Position numbers and translations under genes: made by a program. Positions 10,629-21,667 of a stretch of DNA of 64,000 nt are shown piece by piece. Position 1 is the first letter of the stretch; every line of letters begins with the position of its first letter. The notes under the pieces were generated by a model. The model worked only from the letters and a program-made list of their open reading frames with translations. It searched no databases and had not been told where the DNA came from. Source of the stretch: Trametopsis cervina (Eukaryota; Basidiomycota; Agaricomycetes; Polyporales; Irpicaceae); NCBI GenBank assembly GCA_022385755.1, contig MU278390.1, positions 14,966-78,965 of the forward strand. The letters run 5' to 3'.

Positions 10629-13023
10629 TCACACCCGCCCGCTCTCAACCTTCTCCGTACGTCCCTCCTCGATGCCCCCGCGGTGGCTCTTGCCCTCTGC
10701 CGCAACGAGCTCCGCACGATCCGTAAAGCCCTCCGGCGCCCACCGGCGCGACGTCCACGGCTTGCACGTCGGGTCGTTGTACATCTGCGAACGGTATATG
10801 AGCACACTCTCATATAACAACAACGGAAGGAGGTAAAGCAGAACGGAATAGAGGGCACTTACCATGTCAACGCTCTCCAGCCCCATGCCGCTGCTCTCGT
10901 ACAAAAACGCCCACACGATCACCGCGCCAGCGAGGTTGCACCCCGCAAACACGAACCCGTACGAGTATCCGATCTTCTTCGTGATGAATGGCGTAAAGAA
11001 CGCGAGTAGGAAGTTCCACAGCCAGTTGGACCCCGCCGCGAGCGATGCTTGGTGGGACCGCGTGCGGGTTGGGAAGGTCTCGCCCGTAAGGATCCAGATG
11101 CCGCTGTGCGGGGGAAAGAGGGTTAGTGAGAGGGACGGAGGAGAGGAGAAAAGGAGGACATACGGGGCCCAGGTCATTGCGTAACCGAAAATGAAGAGGC
11201 ACGCGGAGACGATCATCACTGGGCGTGCACGCGTTAGCGTCACAAACAAAGAAAAGGGAATGACGAGAAGATACTGACACGTCCCGATATTCTTATTCTC
11301 CTTCGGATCCTTCGCAGTGCCAGCCGCCGCAAACACGAACAACCACACGGACTGCCATACTCCGCCCACAATCAGCGGGAAGCGACGGCCGTACTAAATG
11401 CGTGTAAATGATGTGTTTTTGCGACGTAATGGGAGAATGGGGGCCTCACCTGCTCCATGACGTACAGCCCGCCAAACGTGCACACAAAGTTGACCGCGCC
11501 GAGGATGATCTGCGTCACGAACGAGTCTGCGATGCCGACCGACACGAAGATTGTGGCGCCATACTGATCACAACCGCATGTTAGCATTAGAAACCGGAGG
11601 GAAGGATGATCCACGCACGTAGAAAAAGTAGTTCGCGCCCGTGAGCTGCTGGAACATCTGGAGCGTCATCATGAGCAGCGTCCGGTACAGCTGCTTGTGC
11701 CCCGGCCGGAAGCACTCCACGAATCCCGCCCGCACCGCCGACTCATACGTCACCGCGCTCCGCATGTCTTCGAACTGCCATCCAAACACTTGTCAACGCT
11801 CCTTCGTAGTTGTGATCCAACGGGAGACAAAAACACACCTCGCGCTGAATAATCTTGTTATCGTCGATTTCGTCTCGGGGGATCCCACGCGCACGCGCGA
11901 GCGAGATCTTTGCGCCGTCGTAGTCGCCGCGTGCGGTGAGCCACCGCGGGCTCTCGGGCATAGTGAGGATGCCAAAGCCGAGGATGAGCGGCCATAGGAT
12001 ACCGATTCCTACGACGGAGCGCCACGAGCCCGAGGCTGGGATGCGGCGCGTGCCGATGGATATGCAGTCTAAGGGCGAGCGAAGTCAGGTCAGCGCGTAT
12101 GAGAGAAGGACGAAAGGAGAGGGCGGGGGGTGGACGTACAGGCAACGAGGATACCGAATGTGATGAAGAGCTGGTAGGTTGCGGTGAGCGTCCCGCGAAT
12201 CTGCGGTGGCGCTGTTTCCGCTTGGTACTAGCAAAGTGAACATACGTCAGCGCGCACCGTGGGGAGAAGGAGGTGACAGAGGGGGTACCACACACCATAG
12301 GTACAGCAGCACTGAGCGCGCCGACACCGAGCCCACTGATGAGCCTTCCGACGGCGAATTGTTGCCAGGTGTGCGTGGAAGTGAGTTGGACGATCACGCC
12401 GACGATGAAGATGCCGCATTCGGCGGTCATCGCGCGGCGACGGCCGAGGCGGTCTGCGATCCTGCAAGCATTGGTGAATAAGTGAGGATAGAACGGGAGG
12501 GCGAGGATAGGACAAATTGCGAACATAGAGACAGACGGGATATAGCGAAGAAAAAGAAAAAGGACAGACAACTGACCTTGCACCGAGGAGTGCGCCAACA
12601 AGTGTACCAATGGACAGCAGCGCGACGATGAGGCCCTCGCGAACGACGCTGAAGGAGCACGTAGACACCTGCGTGCGGTCGCTGCAGCTTGCGAAACGAA
12701 GGAGGAAGTCGTCCATGAGGAGGATGTCAGATATCTGGCCTGTGTCATACTGCGGTCATGCGTGTAAGATTACATTGTATGCGAGATGTGAATGCAATGG
12801 GAGCTTACGCCGAATATGAACTGTGGTAAGAGATGTGTTAGCTGATGTGCAGGTGATGGAAGATAGAGGGAGACGTACGCCGCCCATTGAGGCCATGAGA
12901 GCGAGCATGATGGCGGTGTAGCCTATTGGCACACCCTTGCTAGAGCAAGCCAATGCGGGTTAGCAGACGAACACTTTGCGGACAAGAGAGGAATGAATTC
13001 ACGCACGCGTGAAACAGCGCCAT
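10629..13023 (-). CDS. MFS sugar transporter (hexose-type, sugar porter family)
   Basis: A multi-exon gene reads from ATG at 13023 down to a stop at 10629, giving about 530 residues after removal of roughly ten short introns. Sugar porter signatures occur in order: GGFIFGYDTGQISDI in TM1, the loop RIADRLGRRRAM, GRLISGLGVGALS, MPESPRWLTARG before the central loop, QMFQQLTGANYFFYYGATIF in TM7, YGRRFPLIVGG, and GETFPTRTRSHQASLAAGSNWLWNF before TM11. The NYFFYYG motif spans an intron at about 11575-11618. The GYDTGQIS form of TM1 is typical of fungal high-affinity hexose transporters and sensors of the HXT/SNF3/RGT2 group. The C-terminal tail is short, so a transporter is more likely than a sensor. 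Expected role: proton-coupled or facilitated monosaccharide uptake at the plasma membrane. Confidence 0.92.
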
Positions 13024-13669
13024 GGGTGGGAAAGTTTGTGATTAGTGATTGAAACGCTGTGGACGCTGTGCCGACGGACGGCGGGGTCAAAGAACAGGAT
13101 GGTGGCGGGAGCGCAAAATGTGGGGTACGAGGCTGGCGGTAAAAACTGGGTTTGAGTTTATATACCCGGACGAGGGCGGCGCCTCCGTGCTCAAGGTGTG
13201 GGCGGCTGGCTGGTGCTCCTTCGGCGGAGGGTCGGATGACGTCAGGCATCGGTCTTCTGCAACCCGGTGACGGCGAGGATGGCAAGTTGCAGCGACGATA
13301 CATGTGGTCTAATTGGTTTGAGGGCTGCCGAGCGGGGAAAATTATGAACAGACGGCGGTCGACGTCCGGAGCAAGCACTTGTGCGGGTCGCGGTAGGGTG
13401 TGGATGCGGATGTGCGCATCCTGGGCGCACTGAAACTCTGGCCGTATATTTGTGCGCCAGATGCAGCCGCCGACCTCTTCCACAGAATACAGCTACTGTG
13501 GTCGACAGAGTTGGGAGCAACGGCGTAGGGAATGTGGTGGACGGATGACGTTGAAGCGGACGGATGAGTGCCGTGCTCGGCATACTCGGCGGTGCCTGGT
13601 CAGCGTTGTGGCGTGAGCGTCTGTAAGAGGCGCGTACACGTGACCGTCCGCTTCAAATGCGTCACTGCT
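13024..13669 (-). promoter_or_regulatory. Sugar transporter promoter with TATA, CRE and 13-bp inverted repeat
   Basis: Upstream of the transporter ATG a TATA-like tttatata lies at 13157-13164, a perfect CRE palindrome TGACGTCA at 13237-13244, and a CACGTG at 13637-13642. A perfect 13-bp inverted repeat (TTGAAGCGGACGG at 13551-13563 and its complement at 13644-13656) frames an 80-bp interval. The CGG-containing arms resemble half-sites for Zn2Cys6 regulators. No gene is supported here. The regulatory reading is inference. Confidence 0.45.
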
Positions 13670-14530
13670 TTGTGCATCAGATCGAGCGGCCGACGCACGC
13701 CGCCGTCTTCAGCATCGCCGCCATCCTCGTCGCCGCCGTCGAGCTCACCAGCAACCACCCCTAACAGAAGGCCGTCTCATGCTGTAATTAATGCCTTTGC
13801 TCTTAGCATTTCGCCTTGTCTTTAGCCCATGTGTGTCCTTCCTCTCCTCATCCCCACGATGCCCGTGAGCATGCTCGCCGTGAGGGGACACATGGACGAC
13901 GCACATAGGGCCGAATAGGACGACACCCGGCGTGCGTAGAGGGCCAGCGTGACAAGCAGCTGCACTACACGCTACTCGTAATGGCGTTCCAGGCGGTCCA
14001 GTAGCTCACGGGTGCACAGTACGGTTTCTACATGCGTGCCTTCTCTCGTCTTGCCCCCCACTATTTCCATTCCTTTGGTTCGCGGGTTCAAAAACGTCGG
14101 TGGGCAGTGACCACGCGAGCATCATCTACTCTGCCGGCTCGTTCATCACGCACATTCGCCTCAGCGCCATGCATGTTCGGCGGGCTGTACATCACAGAGT
14201 ATGTGAGTGGGAGTCTTTGTTGATTGCATTCTGCTCGTGAATGAATTCAGGATTTGATTCAACGTAGCGATGCGCGAACACTTTGAACTCGTCTTGACGC
14301 AGCACATAAACGAAACCGTCTGTGGCTCCGACCTCAAGGTGCGGCGTTAATACATAATCACACCTCAAGACGTAACTTCGCCTCGCCTTGGCGGAGGACA
14401 CAGCTGTCCCTCCACACATCCACGCACGAACCCGTTCTAACCTCAACACCATCGCCCTTCCGCACCGGCGGTGCGTGGCAGCCTTCGTCTTTGCTGCCAT
14501 GGCCACCGCAAGGGACCTAACGATGGGCAG
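13670..14530 (+). pseudogene. Decayed sugar-transporter pseudogene
   Basis: Fragments of a second sugar transporter appear in order on the plus strand in changing frames. They are an AAVFSIAAILVAAVELTSNH stretch equivalent to TM3 (about 13697), TMPVSMLAVRGHMDDAHRAE equivalent to the MPESPRWL region (about 13855), a TLLVMAFQAVQ-stop-LTGAQYGFY segment equivalent to TM7 (about 13965-14030), a CMFGGLYITEY piece (about 14165-14205), and a GAWQ/FVFAAMATARD piece near 14470-14520. The TM7 glutamine of the QQLTGA motif is replaced by a TAG stop, and the segment between TM3 and the central loop is deleted. The neighbouring intact gene on the minus strand is a clear homologue, so this is a dead, inverted paralogue. 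Confidence 0.75.
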
Positions 14531-14930
14531 GCGTGCATAATTATTTATTTATCTAGGCCAGTCGATTCCTCCGAGCGTGCGTAGTCGCTCAGCAAATAGG
14601 GATTATGACAGACCAAGGGGCCAACTTTCATTTTCCAGATCTGCATCGAACCTCCGGCACGGGTGCTTCTAGCGCCCTGCAGCGTCAGCCGCTCAGCCTG
14701 GACCTCCTACGAGATCAAGTCCTATATCTATATGCACCCCAGGTAGAGGCCATTTTGATTCTCCCATTGTGTCGCATCCACTGCGAAAACAAAAACACAA
14801 GCAATCGCTTGCAGCCCCTTCAAGAGATAGGATATATCCTCCGTGCTTGAACCACACATACAAACAATTGGAATGACGCCGCATTGACAGAATACAGTAC
14901 ATTTCGAACAGATGTTACATCAGGAAACTT
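14531..14930. other. Intergenic, no supported gene
   Basis: This 400-bp stretch between the transporter pseudogene and the 3' end of FunK1-A contains only short open frames with no recognisable domain. The last ~60 bp (cagaatacagtac around 14890) resemble the 3' flank of FunK1-C, so it probably includes the kinase 3' UTR. Confidence 0.4.
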
Positions 14931-17718
14931 CTACTTGCGTGATGCAGACCTCGTCTTTGAACGAGTCACACGCGGTTCAGCCTGCACAGCACTCGCAGCT
15001 GCCCGCTTCTTCTCCCGCTCATCGCTCTTCGTACGAGACCGAGTCTGGTAAACCTTGCGCACAGGTTCCGCCTTCGAGATCTTCCTTGACCTCTTCGTAC
15101 GCCTATCGGTCTCTGCTTCTGTAGTCTCCGGCTCGCGCTCTCGTTCATCGTCGGGCTGTACTCTCTTTGAGGAGTTCGACCTCACGGAGTCGATACTCCT
15201 CATCTCTCCTGCATCGTTCCCAGTCCCTCCGATGGTGGGGAACGGCTCATTTCTGAGCGACCGGGTCCTCATGCGGTGAATGCTGGATGGCCCTGGCTCG
15301 GGAGTCGGAGGACGGTAGGGTGGTAATGGCAGAGGAGGAGGTCCCATTGAACTTGTACCAGTACCGCGTGTGTTCGGACGAGTAGAGCGGTTGATGTTGA
15401 CAGAAGTGGAGTCGGAAGGGAGGGGGAGCCCCGAGGAATCATTCGCGCGAGGAATTGTCCGGAATTCATATGTTGATTGACGACTCTTCTTGTTTGTGTT
15501 CTTGGTTTGGACTTCTGTCTTTTTTGGGAAACGATCACAGAGCACATCATTCTTCGGCCAGCCGGAACCGTCAAGAGCATCATCGAATATCTGTAAGATC
15601 GTTCCGTCTTCCAACTGCCTACGGGCATCCTCATAATTCTTCAGGTAGGGTTGTACACACTTTTCGGCCATTGGTTGGTTGGAGTGGAACCCACACAGGA
15701 TAAAACCAAAGGCTTGCAAAACTTTCTCCAGTGGCTTGCAAGTAAAGTGGATTTTCTCAAAGTCCAGAGAGGTAATGAAGTCCTTCTTGGCTATACCACC
15801 AATGTATTGTATGATACCGTGCTCATCTTCGCCTTCCACGCAATCGTCGAACATGGGAATGATTGTCGCCGCGGCGGTATTCTCGAAGTGGTGGAGTGAC
15901 ATGTAGAGAAGCAGCCAGTAACATGACTCGATGTCATCCAGGAGAGAATGTCTCTTTCTGGGCTCTTTCAACAACAAAACCGACATGAACTGCCACGTTC
16001 CCTATGAACATCAGTTGAACATCAGTGGGGTCAATGCGAGAGCTGGTATCAATTGAATCTTTGACTCACGGTACGATATGCATGACAACTCCCTGCATCC
16101 GTCAACTTGATTGCATGGTCCCAGTCATTCAGAATACCGCGTTTCGTTTCGGCGTCGAGCATCACATTCCCCATGCTGATGTCGCGATGCAAGAGTAGTC
16201 CCTCCTTGAACGCATCCAGAAGGACTACCAAGCATATCGTGTCTGTCAGCATGTGAACACGAACATAATAGACTATATGGGCTTACCTTCGAGAACATCT
16301 CGGATAGCCTGGACTAGTTGCCTTGAATCCTGCACCATGAATAGAGGATGCGCGAGCTTCTGCACAACTCGATAATGCTGGTGGCGCCGCAACCAGGTAA
16401 TGGGCCGCAAAGCATCCGTCCCCTTCGTACTATCCTGTGTCACCGTCGTCTGGGCCTCACCCGCCTTGTTCAGTACGTCGCCAGCAATGTATACATGTGG
16501 TCGTGCCCGAATCTTAATCTTCTCCAGTAGGTCGTACACATCTGCCTCAGATAGCACACCAGATACGTCCGGTCGCCAGGCATCCTTCAGGAATACAAGT
16601 TCTTGCTCTTTCAGCCCCCACGCGTAGTATGCCCGTGTCGCTCGGCCGCATGGAGAGTCAGCGTCGAAAAACGGTTTGCACACGATGTACTCTCGAATCT
16701 CGTCACAATCGTCCCTGAAAACCTTCAGTTTGTACGCTTGGGAACCGCTGTCGAGTGTCATCTGGAGCTTCGATCTCTGCTCATCGTCGTTGAACGCTTC
16801 CAGCTTCTCCTCGATGGCTGCTCTCAGAGCATCTACTTCGTCTAACGTAGCACGCACCGCGCTCGTATCGAATCCCCGTTGCTCGTGCGTCGCACATTCG
16901 TATCGCCACAGAAACTCGCTCAGGTAGTTGTTTCCCGTCACGTAGTCGAACGCAGCGGACACCACCGCTCCAGACCTGTCCCACCGAATGAAGCGCGCGT
17001 TGTGGCCGATAATGGACACAGAGAATATATGTGTGCGGTGCTGCAGACGCATCATCCACGTCGCGTAGTCAATCTGCTGCCCACGATTCCTGCTGCCCCT
17101 AACGGATAGGTTCTCCAAAGGCCTTGGTGTCATGTCGTTAGAATCGTCGCCCTCGGAGAGAAACGCGTCATCGACGTGGGAAGGTTTGACCTCCCATGCA
17201 ATGTGCGCGTCGTTCATGTAGGCCGACCCGAAGCCGTCTGCATATCCGTCGGCCTCGAGGAACATCGTGCAGTCGGGCTTCACTTTCGTCACACTGTCGG
17301 GACGTCCAGATGTGTTGTGGATCTTAAAGGAGGGGCAGCAGCTAGACTTCTCGATCGCAGCTATCTGTAAGTAGGGGCAACACGGGTGGCGATGAGTGTT
17401 AGTAGTAATAATGTGGTTACAGTGATAGCAACAAACCAGCTGAGTGTACATAGCGAGCTCACTCCCACTCTGTGGGACATCCTTGAAGTCGGCCATAGGG
17501 ACCTTCGCCCTTGAATGTTTTAAAGAGAGTGGAAGAAATCGATTGAGGAACGTGTCAACGGCGATGGCGCCGACGAAATGACCCATCATCTCTTTATCCA
17601 TCTCGTCTCGTCGTTCGGGCGCACTGAATTGGACATGAGAGGAGAACGTGCTGCCTATCAGTGTCTTTTTCCTTGGAGTGTAGCCAGGAGGTAAGACGGG
17701 GAGGGACTGCACGGGCAT
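14931..17718 (-). CDS. FunK1 fungal protein kinase, copy A
   Basis: Exons 17718-17437, 17364-16287, 16224-16070 and 16001-14931 join in phase to 861 residues. I used ATG 17718 (MPVQSLPVLPPG), which is shared by all four copies; the seven codons before it begin with TTG. Kinase features: the putative ATP-lysine in FLKDAWR (K354), the catalytic loop HRDISMGN (466-473) and DWD at 487-489 in place of DFG. A long N-terminal region precedes the kinase core, as usual for FunK1. The tail (about 680-861) is disordered, proline- then Arg/Lys/Ser-rich, with stretches such as TDRRTKRSRKISKAEP that look like nuclear localisation signals. Intron 1 (72 nt) has no in-frame stop. This copy has one terminal TRSKTRSASRK unit; B, C and D have two. 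The substrate is unknown. Confidence 0.93.
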
Positions 17719-18060
17719 ATTTGTGGGACGGAAGGGCAAAAGGAAAACATACCGTCTGCGTTATTGTGTTGTATTTATGCTAATGAAAGGGATGTGGCCT
17801 TCGATGTGCGGTGACTCGACGGTTTGATGTGGCCAAGTCGCGAGGCGTGGATTGATGTGGCCAACCTGCGAGGCGGTGGTGGTTGAAGATACAAACTCAG
17901 CGACTTCCCGTTTAGGATACAGCGGAGATTGATTATCAGCGTTTACCGTGGTATTTAATTACGATTAGTAACTATAGGTACTTAACAGCACCAATAACAA
18001 TATCTGTACTATTTGTACGTTCGTGATTGCCCTCTTCGCTATCCACTATGCGTGCTGACC
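17719..18060 (-). promoter_or_regulatory. FunK1-A promoter module with 28-bp-spaced repeats
   Basis: Two copies of a TTGATGTGGCC core motif start at 17821 and 17849, exactly 28 bp apart, with a related gatgtggcc upstream of the start at about 17791. Next to them is a block (ttgaagatacaaactcagcga) shared with the other three kinase promoters. A TATA-like element lies just upstream of the ATG (gtatttatgctaa on the plus strand, about 17771). Conservation across four paralogues is what marks this as a module. Confidence 0.6.
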
Positions 18061-18528
18061 GCGGGGCTTTTATCACAATATCGTGTAAGTACTCATATGT
18101 CAAGACAGAAGCGATTGATAATAAGGTATGCTTCTAGGTAGATAAAACTACACAAGTACCCGGCCGACTTCTGCCAAGGAGTGTTATAGCAATGTCATTC
18201 ATCTGCTTTGCTAGCGCATGCACTCTCAGATAAGATTTGTATCAGGCTCTACCCGCCTTGGTATGCTGCTGGCTATTCACATCCTAGAACTCGTACGTGG
18301 CCTCGTTCGAACTCATTGTACTCCGAGGATCCCGTAGCCCAGAGAAACTTTGTTTGTCTGATCCGTGACTACACGAACGTTCGAGGTCGAATCATCGGCG
18401 TCATCGAGTAGCCGCATAGTGTTAAAAGAGCATATTTGATCATGGGCCAGCGAACATTCGTATCCGACTTGGCTAAATGAAGTCCACATTGCAACACTGT
18501 TCAGAAGCAAACCCTGTCACTCAGACCT
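18061..18528. repeat. Segment similar to the region upstream of FunK1-C
   Basis: Around 18266-18330 the sequence (ggctattcacatcc, then cctcgttcgaactcatt) resembles 40757-40810 upstream of FunK1-C (ggctattcacgtcc, then cctcattcgagcattt). Both lie a few hundred bp beyond the kinase promoter module in the same orientation, so the duplicated kinase unit probably once extended this far. No gene is supported. Confidence 0.4.
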
Positions 18529-20614
18529 TTACTGGATCCTCACTGTTCTGTAATGCCTATAATTGCATTTAGTATAGTTACAGTCGAGCTTGATATAACC
18601 CTGGTGACATACCTCGACACTGGAAGCTTTCGAAACGCGCATTTCGACAGCAGCAGTATGTAAGTTTGGGTTGACGAGTTCAGACGCTTCCGTTCGAGAC
18701 TCAAGGCTGAAGCGGTTCCGACCCAATTGTGTGAGATGGATCGAGAGCGCGCCGCTCGTGGGGGACATTTTGCTGCGCATCGTATCGCGCGAGTTGAGCA
18801 TGGCGAGCAGAGAGTTAAGCATCACTGTGGTGAGGGAAAAGGTAAGTCAGTCGTCTGTGGACCGCGTAGAGAACGGAGGACAAACGTTTTGGGAGCATTG
18901 CAGCCAGACCTTGAAAGTAAAATGTGTTTGGGATGAGAGCATTCTGTAGCGCACACCGAACGTTAGTGCTTGGTGTCGCGGATTCTGAAGTAGACCAATG
19001 GCGACGACGCACGGTGATAACGATTGTGACCCCAACAGAGCTAAGTATGAGTGTCAGCTGTGGACCTGTCCGGCAAAACCGATAGACAGACCTCGTCAAT
19101 AAACATGTATTAATGCTGTACAGAACCAGCAGACCAATAACCGAACGCGTCCTGATAGTTACATTGTTATTTCCAGAGCCACTTGGCCTTATGCGGAGAA
19201 ACGGGCGTACTTGCGGACCGTGCTATGCTGCCGCAGCAAGACAGTACAAAGGCAGGTCATGATGGCTATGTCAGCAAAGGCCTGCAAAGAGAAAGTGGTG
19301 TAGAATATCCACTTCATGTCACAGGGTGGATATCAGTATGAGCGGTGACTTCATAGAGTTGGCGACAATGCGTACGGCAGCGTGATGTCGAAGGTCATTG
19401 AAATTCGGGATCACAAATCTAAAATAAAGCTGTTACGGGATCGTTGATGAAACGAAGAGAAGACTTACGTCGCGATACCTACAGCTAAAAGTGCAGAGAT
19501 TAGTTACAATCATTGCGGACCATGATGTACACGAAGACCATACCAGTACCGCCCACTAGCATGAAAATCGTTGGTTAGTCGCTAAGTATAAGCTTCATGG
19601 CGATAGTATACATACAACATGCGAGCGTTGTCGGCGGAACCTGACGGGATTTGTTAGCTACGATAGGTAGGTAAGAGAAGAAAGGAGACGTACAACAAAT
19701 ATCAGCGGCCAGATTCGCCCATACACTATTGGAGTTTAATACAGAGCACTCCAATAAAGTGCCGTACTTACGGGCGCGAATGCGGTATGCAAATATACTG
19801 AGGACGGAATAAGGCGGATGCGCGTGCAGAGAAAACGATGGGTGTGGAAACATACCACGACACGATGAAATCACTGAATGACTGCCGGGGTAGATCAGTA
19901 CGTATTCTTCGATGCGTTTTTCAGTGCACGTACGGTGAGTATGATGCAGGCCTGGGTCGATGAAGCCAATATGGGGTCAGTATTTACGGCGACGAGACTG
20001 AAATAATGGGGCGTACACCATCGGCCCTGAATGAATTGTGCGGTTAGCATGTGTGGCGTACTGTCTAATAGACGAAGACGTACCATGGAATCCTACTCAA
20101 TAACAACGGGTTCATTAAGACCCTCACGCAGTAGTAGTAGACAACGAGAGAGCTGAATGCAGTTGAAATGGTGTCGATAATCCTTTAAAATATTCACGAT
20201 CGTCGTCGTGCGACTATCAGCTGGAAAGAGACTAGAGCGCACCACAGGGAAAACATCTTTGTCAGGGTAAGTATCGAATTCGAGCAGAACAACGTACGCC
20301 ACATGCACTCACCGTCCGCTTCAACACTAAACTGTCACGTGGGTTGTTGTGGAAGTACATGTATGTTTGTACACTTATTGCGCCGTACAACCTGCAATAT
20401 TTGTTAGCATGGTTATTATGACGTGTGAGGACGACGAAGGTAGAACTTACATTGCAACGACAAATCCGACTGAGGTGGCGGGTGTTCAGCTCTCTAGAAA
20501 AACACAACGTGCAAACGCGGACTTACAGACCAAAGGAACACCGACTAATGCAGGGATATCTGCGGGAGCCGAGGCAAGAGGTGCACCGACAGCCGTCGGT
20601 TCAGGCGTAGACAT
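18529..20614 (-). CDS. DUF6534 multi-pass membrane protein, copy 1
   Basis: Starts at ATG 20614 (MSTPEPTAVGAPLASAPADI) and ends at 18529, with about nine short introns. Recognisable exons in order: FGFVVAM, LYGAISVQTYMYFHNNPRDS (20404-20315), IIDTISTAFSSLVVYYYCV (about 20180), VNTDPILASSTQACIILTV (about 19970), KWIFYTTFSLQAFADIAIM (about 19290), and a soluble C-terminal exon MLNSLLAMLNSRDTMRSKM with a GALSIHLTQLGRNRFSLESR stretch. Hydrophobic blocks suggest about seven TM segments. DUF6534 proteins are expanded in mushroom-forming fungi and their function is unknown; the 7TM layout has prompted receptor-like speculation. A close paralogue lies at 26900-28963 and a damaged one at 61796-63853. 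Exact splice sites for the middle exons are approximate. Confidence 0.8.
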
Positions 20615-21667
20615 CGTACAGTGGACAGGAGCGGACAACACGATATGCTACCGAGAACCTCTTGTATGGCCATCAGGTGCAAACAAACAGCCCGAGCTGT
20701 TGATCAAGGGCTGGACGGATGTTTCCACGCGTATCGATCCGTGTGGCGAGCCGAAGATAAGTTGCAATCTGGTGATATAGTGGATGTATCACTCACTGAT
20801 TCTGCGTCTACAGGAAAGTGTGACCATTTCGGTAGCCAGCCTGGCTATTCTATGAAGATCAAAGAAGGTCAAGCTACATGCATAGGGGTATCACCAAAGC
20901 TTGCGGCGTCTGTTACTGGCGAATGACCCCGTGGGTGTTCGCTGATGCAATTCCGGATGCCGTCAACTGTTCATATGATGAAGAGATTCGAGACTGGTCG
21001 CTGTCTGTCAGAGGCTTTGGTTCATGATACTGGGCCGCCACTAGAACTATCGCACGCCTGTAGAGCACTCGCTTCTCGTGATGACGGTGAACACTGTGGT
21101 GGCCGTGCAGAGCCCAATATATGGACGTAAAGCTGTGCACTGTATTGCAGATGTATTGTTACTTGATACTTCCTAAGATAAAGACTCACCCAAGGAGTCT
21201 CTATTGTGAGTTTTAAGTCCTGAAAGTGGCAGGAGGTTAGATGATCAGGGTTATTGTGGCCAGACTCGCCATCTGCACCGACATTCCGTGCTCGACATTG
21301 CTCATGACCAACATGCAGCCATCAGACCCGTAGGCTCTCGCCGTACGAGTTGCGATCGTAGCTAGAATTTAGTGACGAGTCGTTGCAATGCGATACATTC
21401 ATGTCGCATAGTGTACATGGTCATGGTGATGAGGGGCATCGTCAAGCGTGAAGGATTGAGGGAGACCAATAAGCGCTAGGGACATGACGACTTCGGAAGA
21501 TCGCGACGGAGTCCGATACGAGCGATATCATAGCATCTGTGCTCATAATACATACTCATAACGACGGACGCGGTTATACGTAGTGAACATATAGCATAGC
21601 ATATACAATACATAGCATCGCCGGCCTCAACATACCAGGACTTAGGCGGCCAGACTTCCAACATTCA
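20615..21667. other. Intergenic between DUF6533 gene and DUF6534 copy 1
   Basis: The part at about 20780-21000 is similar to 29330-29540 upstream of DUF6534 copy 2 (for example ttcgctgatgcaattccgg and ccgtcaactgttcatatgat versus ttcgctaatttcattccgg and ccagcaactgttcgtgtgat), so it is a duplicated 5' flank and likely promoter. The rest holds the 3' flank of the DUF6533 gene. No further gene is supported. Confidence 0.5.

Noticed and set aside
18671..18949. Plus-strand frame opposite DUF6534 copy 1
   Set aside because: It overlaps the conserved C-terminal exon in antisense; the equivalent in copy 2 is also open, which only reflects shared sequence.
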